From Saitoella complicata NRRL Y-17804 (taxonomy: Eukaryota > Ascomycota > Saitoellomycetes > Saitoellales > Saitoellaceae): DNA of 64,000 nucleotides. The stretch spans positions 210,451 to 274,450 of the forward strand of contig NW_017567017.1 in the NCBI RefSeq assembly GCF_001661265.1. Reading direction: 5' to 3'. Shown here piece by piece: positions 44,888 to 55,737 of this stretch; positions within the stretch are counted from its first letter, which is position 1; every line of letters begins with the position of its first letter. Both the position numbers and the translations under genes were made by a program. The notes beneath the pieces are model-generated. The model worked only from the letters and a program-made list of their open reading frames with translations. It had not been told where the DNA came from and made no database searches.

Positions 44888-47857
44888 TCACTCGCCGTAC
44901 TCCTCAATGACACTCCTCGGCTGCTTATAGACCCCAAGTGGAGTGTAATCGATATCATAGCCAAACGCTCTTGGACCTCCGAGTTCGAGGCCTCTAGGGG
45001 TGTCGGTCCATCTAGGAGACGCGGCAATACCAATAACCGTGACACGAAGTCCGTAACGATAATCAGGGACACCCAAGGCCCTCCCGTTCTGTGAATCCAG
45101 AACACAGATGAGATCGGGAACGGTAGCAAGCATCTGCTTCGCGCCGTCCGGCAACTCGAGCTCCGCTAAAATGTTTTCATTCTTGAACGGGATGCGCAGT
45201 TTGCCGGAGAATTCGGTCTGACCGTCTTGCTCTTCTTCGTCCTTAGACAGCGCCTCGATAATGGTCTGTCCATATGAGTGACCTTTGAATAACTTCTGTT
45301 CAACGCCCACAATCTTACCCACGAAGAGTTTCTTTGCGGTCTCTGGTCCACCTGCTTCAGCAATGATGGCATCTGCCACTTTGGCGACGGTGTTGGTCTT
45401 GTTGGCCAGTGCAATAGCACGTCCAATACGCCAGGCAAACGAAACGGTATTGAGAACAGCTCTCGATCGAACTTTGGCACCGGTTAGTGGACGAGCTGCC
45501 AAGCCAACTCGCGAACCCATCTCGGAGCAGGCAGCCCGCAAGGCAACGTCCACAATGACATCGTCGTTCGCCTTGGTCATGACCATAGATCGACCGTCAC
45601 CACTTGAGATAGCCGCTGGAATAAGCTGCCCCTCCTCGTACACGCAGATCGTGGTCTGGTAGTAAGTAGGGTAGGCGCGGCCCATAAGATCGGCATCCAC
45701 AACAGGCCTATTGAAGTATCGCGAGCTACCAATGATGAGTGGCTGCAATCCATTCCCACCACCAATCTCAAGGCCCATGGCGGCGTCGAAGTCCTCCAAT
45801 CGCATGTATTCCAGTAAGTCTCGCATTGCCTCGACGCATTCATCCGCACCAAGACGTTCAACCGATACGGCAGGACTGCCCATGTGTCCTCCCCAGCAAA
45901 CAACCGCATCGTCTTTGAGGGACTGCTGGTCAACAACGCGAACCTTGTGACCTTCACGGATCATATCACGTAGTTGAAGAAACTCGGGGTATGGGTTACC
46001 GCCACCGGCACAGCCAAGGACATAGCATCCATCAGCAAGCCATTCCACGTCTGTTTCGGTCAAGTGCCATTCCTTGCCTATGATGTTAGGGCGATAACTT
46101 GAGATGTCACCGACGCTCTTCGCCGTAGACTTGGTAAAGGCAGCTTGTTGCTTCTTGGCCTCGATATGATCTGTGCTATCGTCGTCCGTTTCGTCGGAGC
46201 CGTCAATCAAGACCTCCTGTTTAGCAAGGCGAGAAATGTCGAGGTCGCCAGCAACCTTGACGACAATCCTGACTTGATTGGCAACATACTGCAAAGGGAT
46301 CGTGTCGACCTCTGCCACGCGCACGCTATCAGGCCTTGCCCCGGCATCTATGGCCTTCTGAATCGCCTTGTTTGTGACTTCTTTCACCGTCTCAGCGACT
46401 GATTTGTCCGAGACGTTTTCAATGGTGTCTACTGTCCCACCAACTTTGGCGATAGCAGCTCCAACGGCGTTGGCGACATCGTGAAAGGGAGGGCGAATGA
46501 CTTTTGAGACTCCGGCCAGTTCCACAGGCGAGATGATGCTGCCTCCACCTACAAGCAAAACGGGAACAGGTTCCGGCGATGTCTTCATCAGGTCAACCAC
46601 ATCCTCAAGCAGCTTCTTCATTGCGGCCTTCGCTTTCACAACCGTATCGGCTTCAACGGACTTGACAAGAGACGAGTTGCCGACATCCGCATCTCCAGCA
46701 GCGACAGTAATGTCGGTGGCGGTGAGGGTCTCACCACCGAAGACCCGAGCAGCAGTAGTTAGGTAATGACCAACCGAGTCAGGACCTACTGTGACCTTTC
46801 CGTCGGACAGGACACGGACGATAGATCCACCTCCCAATCCGATTGATTCAATTGCAGGCATGGAGTAGTTGATACGCACGCCAGCTACGGTAACGTATGC
46901 AGATGCCTGACGAGGGAAGCCAGAAGGCAAAAGCATACCAACGTCTGCTGTCGTACCACCAATGTCGACGACAACCATGCCGACTTTCTCGCTATCTGCT
47001 TCACCAAGTCCGCTGAGGTATGCTGCTCCGCGCATAGAGTTGGTTGGGCCGCTGGAGAAGGTACGAATAGGCAGTCGAGAAGCTGACTCGGCATCGACAA
47101 GAGTTCCGTCATTCTGAGTAAGAAAGAGAGGGCAATGAAGATTCAAACGACGCATCGCAGCGCGGAAAGCTTTGATGGTGCGTTTGGCGAATGTGAGGAT
47201 AGAAGCATTCAAAATCGAAGCATTCTCGCGCTCGAGGAGGCCAAGGTTGGCAATTTCATGAGAGCAAACGACGTTGACATCTTCTCCGAGTTCGCGGAGC
47301 ACGATCTTCCTTGCAACTTCTTCCTGCTTGAAGAACTCATCGATGGGCGAGTAAACGCCAGAGATGACCACATTCTTCAAGCCTTTCTCTTTCAGGATCT
47401 TGCATTCAGCAACGATCTCGTCTTCTTTCAACGGGCGGATCTGAGAGCCATCAATTTGCAGTCCACCGCTGACCCATCCGTAGTGGCCACACATGATTTC
47501 CTTCAGCGCAGGAGGAAAGTCCACGAAAGGCGGAGTAGCTCGCGTGAAGTTGCTGGACAATCGAATGACACCAACGCTCGCCAGCCGGCGAACGTCTTGC
47601 TCTACGATTGCATTGATGAAGTGAGTAGTACCAATGGTGAGTGAAGCAACATCTTTCGGATCCACCTTGCTATCTGCGAGAACAGCTTTAACGGCGTATT
47701 CGATGCCGGTAGTAACGTCAGGCGTAGTAGGTGACTTGAAATGAGCAATGATACCGCGGTTGGGAGAAGATCGCAAGGCTTCGTCGAGAAGAACAGAATC
47801 GGTGTTTGTGCCTCCGACATCGACTCCGATGCGGATGGAAGGGCTTGGTGACACCAT
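44888..47857 (-). CDS. Hydantoinase/oxoprolinase (HyuA) fused to DUF917/S-Me-THD domain
   Basis: Intronless; 989 residues. Residues ~1-560 form an ASKHA-fold HyuA unit: 'IRIGVDVGGTNTDSVLLD', 'TIGTTHFINAIVEQ', 'SSGPTNSMRGAAYLSG', 'VVVDIGGTTADVGML' and 'ESIGLGGGSIVRV'. Residues ~610-985 match the former DUF917 family, since linked to S-methyl-thiohydantoin desulfurase: 'GCAGGGNPYPEF', 'WGGHMGSPAVSVERLGADE', 'GLEIGGGNGLQPLI', 'VVDADLMGRAYPTYYQT'. The HyuA part would open a hydantoin-type ring with ATP; the second domain may remove sulfur from an S-methylated thiohydantoin. A TATAAA lies about 58 bp before the ATG. It is divergent from the NCS1 permease. Confidence 0.9.
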   Translation of the reverse strand: MVSPSPSIRIGVDVGGTNTDSVLLDEALRSSPNRGIIAHFKSPTTPDVTTGIEYAVKAVLADSKVDPKDVASLTIGTTHFINAIVEQDVRRLASVGVIRLSSNFTRATPPFVDFPPALKEIMCGHYGWVSGGLQIDGSQIRPLKEDEIVAECKILKEKGLKNVVISGVYSPIDEFFKQEEVARKIVLRELGEDVNVVCSHEIANLGLLERENASILNASILTFAKRTIKAFRAAMRRLNLHCPLFLTQNDGTLVDAESASRLPIRTFSSGPTNSMRGAAYLSGLGEADSEKVGMVVVDIGGTTADVGMLLPSGFPRQASAYVTVAGVRINYSMPAIESIGLGGGSIVRVLSDGKVTVGPDSVGHYLTTAARVFGGETLTATDITVAAGDADVGNSSLVKSVEADTVVKAKAAMKKLLEDVVDLMKTSPEPVPVLLVGGGSIISPVELAGVSKVIRPPFHDVANAVGAAIAKVGGTVDTIENVSDKSVAETVKEVTNKAIQKAIDAGARPDSVRVAEVDTIPLQYVANQVRIVVKVAGDLDISRLAKQEVLIDGSDETDDDSTDHIEAKKQQAAFTKSTAKSVGDISSYRPNIIGKEWHLTETDVEWLADGCYVLGCAGGGNPYPEFLQLRDMIREGHKVRVVDQQSLKDDAVVCWGGHMGSPAVSVERLGADECVEAMRDLLEYMRLEDFDAAMGLEIGGGNGLQPLIIGSSRYFNRPVVDADLMGRAYPTYYQTTICVYEEGQLIPAAISSGDGRSMVMTKANDDVIVDVALRAACSEMGSRVGLAARPLTGAKVRSRAVLNTVSFAWRIGRAIALANKTNTVAKVADAIIAEAGGPETAKKLFVGKIVGVEQKLFKGHSYGQTIIEALSKDEEEQDGQTEFSGKLRIPFKNENILAELELPDGAKQMLATVPDLICVLDSQNGRALGVPDYRYGLRVTVIGIAASPRWTDTPRGLELGGPRAFGYDIDYTPLGVYKQPRSVIEEYGE

Positions 47858-48426
47858 GTTTACTCTGTTTACAGGTAGGTAGGTACCTCTGAAGACGTAA
47901 GGCTACCAGGAAACCTTTATAGGCAATGGCACAGCATGTATGCCGCAACCCGACCCGAGATCATGTCGCGTAACGGACATGTATGCTGATTGATTTGGTG
48001 GGGCATCTTTTGGTGGTTGGTTTCCCAGTCCCCCACCTTACCGGTATCGATAAACACCGCGGCCAAGTACCGGCTCCCCCACCAAACTCCTCGGACTCCG
48101 TCGGAAGTCGAAACATTGAATCCCTACCGATATATACGAGAGCTGTCAATTGGTAGTGGGCAATGGGCATGGTGGACTGTGAATGTCCAGATAGTCAAAT
48201 GGATCAGGCGGCGTTGCGAGGACCTCGGGAGGATCGTCTACGCTGTTCGAGGTGTGGATTGATCATGATTTCCTATCGTAATGGTGGAAAGTCTATCAGC
48301 GTAGTGTGCTGTAGCGAGTATATCTTCTGATACCTATCTCCTTCTGCGAGTTCATGACGCCTTGTACAAGTACACCGTGTTCGCAGTCAGACGATAGCTG
48401 TGGACTTATCCTCGACTAGAGCCAAC
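47858..48426. promoter_or_regulatory. Divergent promoter with GATA sites (hydantoinase / NCS1 permease)
   Basis: A 569-bp shared upstream region. Five HGATAR sites, the binding motif of fungal nitrogen GATA factors, are at 48048-48053 and 48189-48194 (plus) and 48273-48278, 48293-48298 and 48334-48339 (minus). About 1.7 would be expected by chance. A 10-bp inverted pair TTTGGTGGGG (47994-48003) and CCCCACCAAA (48077-48086) lies nearer the hydantoinase. A TATAAA for the hydantoinase is at 47916-47921 (minus). Confidence 0.5.
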
Positions 48427-50400
48427 ATGAGCTGGTACGTGACCAACTACCTATACCCTCTTCCTATCTGACTAATATTTCTAGGCTCATAAACAAAATC
48501 CAACTTCCAGATCATCACGGCGTTGCCGCCTCTCTATGGGTAAGGTTCTCATCAGCACTTGTCCGTATACCTCGTACTGATCGCCGTCCAGAGCAACGCA
48601 GATCTCATTCCCCTCCCACCTTCCCGCCGGACATGGGGTCCTTGGGCGTTCGTTGGTTTCTGGGCCATCAACAACTTATGCATCAGTACTTGGCAAACCG
48701 GCTCTTCTCTTTTAGGTCTGGGTTTGTCAGTCTGGCAAGCGATGATTGCGGTCATCATTGCGCGTATCATCATATCCCTTGTCGCCGTGTTCAATGGATG
48801 GGTTGGAGCTAAGTGGCATATTGGGTTCTCCGTCATGAGCCGCTACGTATGGGGAATCTGGGGCTCGTACATCGCTTTGATCCAGAGGATTGTGCTGAGT
48901 ATCGTCTGGTGCGGAGTGCAAAGCTATACCGGAGGACTGTGCATTACAGCCATGCTGTCGGCGATTTTTCCAACATATCACAACATGAAGAATACGCTCC
49001 CGGCTTCCGCCCATATGACCACCCAGCAGTTTGTGGGATTCATTTTGTACAACTTGGCTTCGCTTCCCATCATCTACCTTCCGCCAGAGAAGACGAAAGT
49101 TCCATTCCAGTACATCAATGGGATCACTGCGGCAACCATGTTTTCTATTATGGTCTGGGCTCTAGCCACAGCTCACGGCGCAGGCCCATTGCTGAGTCAG
49201 TCATCGACGTTGCACTCCTCGACGGAGCTTGGCTGGGGCGTCGTGCATGGGATCACGACAGTCATTGGAAGTATTGCTGTGGGGCTCACGAATCAGCCGG
49301 ACTACTCCAGGTTCGCGCGCAAGCCGGGTGACCAAGTTTGGGGTCAATTTGGCAGTATCATCATCATTGGCACAATCGTTCCCTTGATGGGGTGTGTCAC
49401 TACTGCCGCAGCTCAGAAGATTTTCGGCGAGTTGCTGTGGAATCCTCCGGATCTTGTGCTGAGATGGCTCGATGACTATTCCGCCAAGTCCAGGGCCGCT
49501 GCGTTTTTCGCAGGGCTTGGTTTGTGCATGTCGCAATTGGGTGTAAGTGCATACCTCGAGTATGAATGACGTTCGGTGTACTCATGTGATTCTTCAGATC
49601 AACACTGTCGACAACGCCTACAGTGGCGGGATGGACTTTGCCGGGCTATTTCCCAAATACCTCAACATCCGCAGGGTGCGTTTCGAGGCGTTCAGGGTTC
49701 TTCCTTCGCTAACTCATACGCAGGGTGCATATCTTACACTCGCTATCTCTATCCTCTTTCAACCGTGGCAACTACTCTCTTCGGCTTCCGTCTTTCTGAC
49801 TGTGCTCGGTGGTTATTCCGTCTTTTTGGGACCTTTGGTCGGGATTCAGATTTGCGACTATTGGATCATTCGCCGTCAACAGCTGAAGCTCTCCGATCTC
49901 TATCTGCCTTCTTCCGACAGCATCTACTGGTACAAAGCCGGTGTGAACTGGCGTACCATTGTCGCATGGGTTATTGGGTTTGCGCCCGCCCTGCCGGGAT
50001 TCATCTCCAGCGTCAACCCGGGTATTGTCGTTGGTCCTCCTGCCATGCGCTTGAACTATCTCGCCTTTCCTCTTGGTACGTTACCGTCGATTACATACCG
50101 ACAGTGTTCTGGGACTAACATTGGCAATACAATATAGGCTTCGCCATTTCCTTCCTCGTTTTCTTCGGAATCAATCGTATTTTTCCTCCCCCTGGTCTTG
50201 GCGAAGTAGATGATAGTGATGTGTTTGGAACGTTCACAGGTGAAGAAGCCGCCAACATGGGTATTGAGTCCTATCATGCTGGACGTGGTGATTTGGTATT
50301 GGAGGGCGAGGCAAAGGACACTTATAATGAGGTCGATGTCGTGGCAAGTGACTTGGAAAAGAAAATCCCACGAGTGTCTGCAGCTGCCCATTCGATGTAG
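48427..50400 (+). CDS. NCS1-family nucleobase/hydantoin-type permease
   Basis: Six exons: 48427-48434 (8 nt), 48485-48539, 48592-49542, 49598-49675, 49724-50075 and 50138-50400, with introns of 48-62 nt; 568 residues. NCS1 proteins (fungal Fur type; bacterial Mhp1) import uracil, uric acid, allantoin or hydantoins with cations. The hallmark 'RTWGPWAFVGFWAINNLCIS' followed by 'TWQTGSSLLGLGLSVWQA' is present, as are 'NQPDYSRFARKPGD' and 'GIQICDYWIIRRQQLKLSDL'. About 12 hydrophobic spans are visible and the cytosolic tail is acidic. The first coding exon has only 8 nt. Substrate is inferred from the neighbouring hydantoinase. Confidence 0.9.
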
Positions 50401-50982
50401 TTCGAATAGTGTGTTCCTTTTTAGCCCATGTTACTTTGTTTTTAAGTGCTGATGGAGGAATGGAAGCATTATAGCTCGAAATGTCTTTCTCGTGATTGTG
50501 ATACTGCTTATGTGAACAGACATATGCATATGTAGAGGTGGGTATACAAAAGGGGCGGAGGTTACATGTCCTACGCATATAGAGTACCATAGATCTTGAG
50601 GAACGAGTCGAACGCTGCAACACGGCGTTCAACGTAAAGCCGTCAGTCAACAAGGTGCTCCGTCCTTGCGAGCACATTCCTGGAGCTGAAGTGCATATGC
50701 ATCAAAGCTCTAGGTACATGACAAGCTGAGATGTTTAGGGTTGAATCTATTCTCGAGTAGGGCGCCCAAAATCCCCGACGGTATCCCTACAAAACTAGTT
50801 ATTGTGGTCTATATTCCGATTTGTTAGACGCGCGCGTACCCTGAGAAAATCATGCATAATCCGCGGCCGACTTCCGATCATGGCTTATAATCCTCACCTA
50901 CATCATGGCTTTGAATCCCGAATAGTGGTCGTGGTATACACATCTCGTAATGGTTGTATTCTAGCAGGACTCCCAGACAGAA

Positions 50983-53689
50983 TCATGGATCACACTCCTG
51001 ACGTTATCATGGATCAAGTCCAGTATGATCGAGCGTTAAACCTGATATGTTTTAGGATTATGCGGAACGCTGTGATGGATTGATCCAACATTTTTCGAGC
51101 ACATGTAAAGGTCCCTTAATCCAAGATAAAATTGTATTTCATTCATGACAGGGTAATCATGGTTGAACCTAACCTGTCAATAAAGGATCCTCACATAGGT
51201 AGTGCCGAAGGGTTTCCGGTTTCTAGCCGGACAGCTTCATGAAGGTAATTCTAATCCATGACATTTTCAATGAGTTTAATCCATGATATTGTCAAGGGTT
51301 ATAATCCACTGTCTGCCTGGAATTTCTGCCAGAATAGTAATCCACGATGCAGTGCTTAATTCACGTGAAATCCCAGACTAATCCATGATTTTGACGTGGG
51401 TTACGTACTTGCCTGAAAAAAATCTTGTGTAATCCATGATTTATCACTTTAGAGGGCCAAAGTCCCCAGACGGATCCACAGCTGATCCAGCATATGCTTT
51501 GATGACTTTACAAAGGAGAAGTTTCTCGGGAGATCTCAAATCTGGGGTTATGGTAACGGGCATGGCGCCTGCACGCTATGAGTGTATTCTGAATCCCGGA
51601 ACCTGAACCACGATTTTAGTGGGCTTGATTCATCATTTTATTCCGCATAATCCAAGATTCATGCACAATTTGGGCCGGCATAATCTCCAAAGGTCGGGCT
51701 TGATCCACAAATCGATCAAGCACATTCCCTGCTTGTTTCTGGCAAAATCTACTTGTACTAATCCATGATGCAGTGGCCAAAAACACAGAATACAATTGGG
51801 TATGGTTCACCACGGTGCTCGGAATAATCCTCAATAATGCTATGCACGCGCTACAGGCTTGACAGTGCATATGAAGTGAGCGTTATTCTCTTCAGATGTT
51901 AGTGTCAGGCTTGATCGGCGTTCAGCATTGAGGCAGTTCTTATCAGGCTTTCGAAAGGGCACGGAAAATCCATACCAAATGAGGTGTGGAAGCTAGGACT
52001 GCGAGCCATACTCGATCCCATACCGTTTCCATACTCGTCCACATACTTGTTTGCATAATTGCCCTACAGACAATCCGCTCATGTAATATACATGACATCA
52101 GCAAGAAATCATGATGTATAGTTTACTTGGCATGTAAACCACGGGGAGACCGTGTAATCAGTCGTATGATTAGACCACATGCCAACCGCCGTCATGTGAT
52201 CTACAGACCGATTATCACCCTGCGGTCGCGAGAATCATGGATTTCGGAACCCAAACCATGATGTCTTTCCGCATAATCCACATTCAAGTTCGGCTTAATC
52301 CACTTTTGTCAAGGATTTCTGTGCGGATTGTAACCCCATGATCGCGCGCGGAATCCATGTCTATCTCAGACTAATCCATAATTCTGACATTGATTACAAG
52401 CGCGCCTAAGGAAAATCGGGCTTAATCGATGATTCCTGAGTTCGTGGGGCTGTCAAGGCACCGGGCACCCATACATAGCTCTACCAGAACCTCATTAATT
52501 GTCCCTATGAAGCCAGCACTTGTGTAGTTACAAGCGCTCGCACAGGCATAGTGTAATTTCTGCGTCACAATTACGAGCATGCGGTCGTGTAATCCGCTTG
52601 TGTAATGGCGAGTTCCCGCGCCTGCGGCCGGGGAAGTGAGGCTAGTGACATAAACAAATGGTGGCGCGAAAAGTGGGATCAATCGTTGATTTTTTGTCCC
52701 GGATTATGCATGATTTTCCCAGGCTTTGGCGCACCCATTGCTTCATTTAATCGGGCATAATCAATGATTTTTTTAGGTTTAATCCATGATTCTATCATGT
52801 AAGATTCTTCAAACTTGCTACAAATTGGGGGCAAATGCGCAGCATTGTGGGGGCGATAATGCGAGAAAATGAAGTGTATTATCAGTATCCTAACGGCCAT
52901 GGTAGGAGTATGATAGGTCTATAACTAAGCATGTTAGCATAACCTCACTCAAAGAGAAGTATCATCTATCATACCTGACTTTGATTTTGTTTGTAGTGAC
53001 TTCAAGGATTTTTGGAAACTTTTCAAGTGATTGGTGGACTCTGGTTTATATGTTCGCATTCCTGCATAGCCACACACAAAGGCCGTAATGTCATTATGAT
53101 GTCATGTATGCTAATTATGTCTATGTCTGATGCCATAAACTGCGGAAGTTCTTTCCAGGCCGTAATCCATGATAATGTCAAGGACTATGATCCATGTTTC
53201 CGTCGTGGTTCTTAGCGCCACAACTGGAACACCTTTCTAATTCATATTTCCATCTGTTATGACCCACGGTAATGCAAGATCTGTGATCCATGTAACCTTC
53301 GCGGAACAGCTATAGCTGATTCTCTGTTATTTCACGCTCGCTAATTGCACCATGCCATAGCTTCACTGCTGAAGGTAACGTAACTTCGGTCCATCAATAA
53401 CTTTCCCGTCTAACGTCACATTTACTGGCAAATATTATAATTTCCCAATTCACACCTTCTTCAGGAAGTCAAAGAGTCAATCCAACATATCAGCAGGCTC
53501 CCTGTGATCTTACCTGCGCTCGACCAACTAGCCCTACACTCGCAGAAATCATGGATTACGAAATCCCGTTCGATTTCGTTTGATGTAGTATCCAAATCGT
53601 GGATTAATCCTTGATCGTATCATGGATTTCAGGACGAAACCACGATCTTATTCAGCATAATACACGATAGGGTTCAGCATAATCCATGA
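50983..53689. repeat. Dispersed TAATCCATGATT dyad repeats
   Basis: The 8-mer ATCCATGA or its complement occurs 13 times in 2.7 kb. Forward copies start at 51254, 51279, 51380, 51432, 51761, 52782, 53165 and 53682; reverse copies at 50983, 51007, 52235, 53549 and 53620. Chance predicts about 0.1, and I noticed only about six in the other 61 kb. Many one-mismatch copies surround them (for instance 51338 and 52420). The longer consensus TAATCCATGATT has an imperfect dyad ATC-N3-GAT. Origin is unknown: decayed satellite, transposon relic or clustered protein-binding sites. Confidence 0.8.
51252..51441 (+). repeat. Spaced array of six TAATCC(A)-units
   Basis: Same-strand TAATCCA units start at 51252, 51277, 51302, 51338, 51378 and 51430, giving steps of 25, 25, 36, 40 and 52 bases. 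The first two steps are identical. Between units the sequence differs, apart from TGTCAAGG-like words. It looks like a decayed minisatellite. Confidence 0.6.
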
Positions 53690-54205
53690 TGAAACCGGGT
53701 CCAAACCTAGAAATGTGGCAGAAACATGCAGCATTATTAGGACAAAGCGAGAGTACTAGGTAAAAATATTGTGATAGAAGTATCCTCATAGAGCTACAGT
53801 AGCAATAACTATGGTTCTGTAACTCGGGATGGTAATAAAAACTCAATGATGTACAAGCAATATCGATGTACAGACACGGAGCAGGGATGAGCTGACGAGA
53901 TGGCACGAGCGATGACTACGGAGTATTGAGAAGTGAGGATCACTACTATTCCAATTGTGTAATATATACATACCACATTTTATTAGGTTAGTTTGCGCGC
54001 ATGGAAATGACAGAACTTGGAATCAGGTTTTGTCATTGCCATGAGTAAAAGGTCTTAATTTCCAAAACATGAAATGTCCAGATCAAAAATACTCCCGAGT
54101 CACGAATAGAGTTATTCAAGAAACTTGGTTATCGTGGGCACAACATGAATTCAGAATTTGTTTGGGTAGTAGAATTCTTTAAGCGAGTTTATGGATACTA
54201 CACAC

Positions 54206-55490
54206 TTAAATTATTCTATCCAATGAGTGCACATATCTGACGTTCACGAATCTCAATACATTCCGCATCATCAATCCACGTCTATTGATAGCTATTGATA
54301 ATACCCCAATACCACAGTCAACTCGATATTCCTCATTGTCTTCGTTGCCAAAATCCCGTTCACTGTGATCATAGTCAAATTCCAGATCGACACTGTGATT
54401 GAACTTGCACCGATTTGATGCTCCCGACGTCCTCAATGCCTTGTCTCCTGGCTGTTTCTTACCGCGTACCTTCATTTTAATCGCTTCTGGGCGGGTAAGT
54501 GAAGACTGACGAGTGGTGTTCTTGCCATCAGCATTGACAAAGTGTGGTGAGTAAGGCCTAGCATGTCCATGCATATCCTCCTCCTCATCTACATCTCCAG
54601 GTCCACAAGTATCGGCTGCTCCTTGTGAGATGAAGCTGACTTACGGGCAAGAGATCTCCGACGATCCTCCCTAGTCTCCGTGCGGTGGCGGTTTTCAGGC
54701 GTTTTTCAGGCTGAGCACTGTTGCCGACTAGTCGAATGACACGATGTCGAGCACCACCGGCGGGAGTACGGGAGGATTGTGTGACTGGTGGCAGTGGCTC
54801 ACGAATTGTTTGTTTGGTCTCAGGTGGACATCCACGTTTGCCCTTTCTGTCAATGATGTAAGCAACATCTGCAGCGGGAGGGCGAGGTGTGCGACCTTCC
54901 TTCAGGGCATCATGAACTTCAAGATCATATCTCCCACGGAACCTGCGACACTGTAATCATTTTTACATTTGATACAAGAGATGACCATATCACGGCACTC
55001 TCCTTCACGAAAGTGGAGGTAAACCTTCTGAACCTAAGGCACACAACAGGTCAGTTCAGTAATTTTGAGGCATTGGAATACCTACAGCACCAATGCAGTT
55101 GTCTTGGGTGACACGAGTGTATTAGGAGAATGGTTTCAACGAATTGAAGTCAACATCGTTTTTTAATAAGGTGCTAAATGTCCTTCTAAAGGGGCACCCG
55201 ACAGTAACAATCCTCCAAAATGGAATCCACAGCTTGTGCAATCTGATGCAGATGCTCAAATCGCTCCACATTCGTCTTTTTACCTCTGAGCTGTGCGATG
55301 CGTCAGGAGGATGGCCGTAACCCATATGTTGTTGCAATTTAGCTGGACTGGGTCGTTTTTGGAGACATGCACTTGTCCCAAGGGTAGCTCCACCCTCCTT
55401 GACATCAATGCCATCCATATCCTCATCCTGGTCAACTTCACAACGATTGGCACAGTGGTCCGACTGGCCTCTTAGTCCAGCGTAGTCCTC
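54206..55490 (-). pseudogene. Poorly preserved hypothetical gene(s)
   Basis: Several minus-strand stretches read like protein but need frame changes or weak splice sites to join. They are 55443-55380 (acidic 'DQDEDMDGIDVKEGG'), around 55300-55190 ('TNVERFEHLHQIAQAVDSIL'), 55109-54960 ('TQDNCIGA', a 51-nt GTAGGT...TTAG intron, then 'VQKVYLHFREGECRDMVI'), 54950-54660 ('PAADVAYIIDRKGKRGCPPE') and 54574-54206. I recognise no family. The pattern fits an eroding gene or transposon-borne gene; a real but intron-rich gene is possible. Confidence 0.3.
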
Positions 55491-55737
55491 CTAAAATGTG
55501 TTTATTTTGCTTCAAATAAGACGTTTTTCAAACCGTTTCATCGAATTTTCCAACTTCTAACTTTACAGGCTTCCTCGTCGGCCCTCGTGGCCGACTTTGT
55601 TGGGCCACGGTACACAAGCAACACTTATAGTTGAGTTCTAAACTCATGCGAATCACATGTGGCGCGCATGTGCGGGAAAAGAAGTTGTAGACCCCGAGAA
55701 TAAAAACCCTTAGTACTCGACGATTAAAGGTCTAGGA

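Larger units (their letters stand above)
50401..54205. other. Gene-poor subtelomeric stretch
   Basis: About 3.8 kb with only short, non-recognisable open frames and visibly richer in A+T than the flanks. Its main content is the TAATCCATGATT-type repeat described separately. I see no tRNA, rRNA or coding gene here. Confidence 0.6.

Noticed and set aside
51252-51441. CRISPR array
   Set aside because: Units are 7-12 nt, degenerate and unevenly spaced, no cas genes are present and the genome is a fungal nuclear chromosome.
50983-53689. Explaining the repeat island as RIP-mutated transposon
   Set aside because: The motif keeps CA/TG dinucleotides (ATCCATGAT) that RIP would remove, and no transposon protein can be traced; a computed RIP index would be needed to revisit this.
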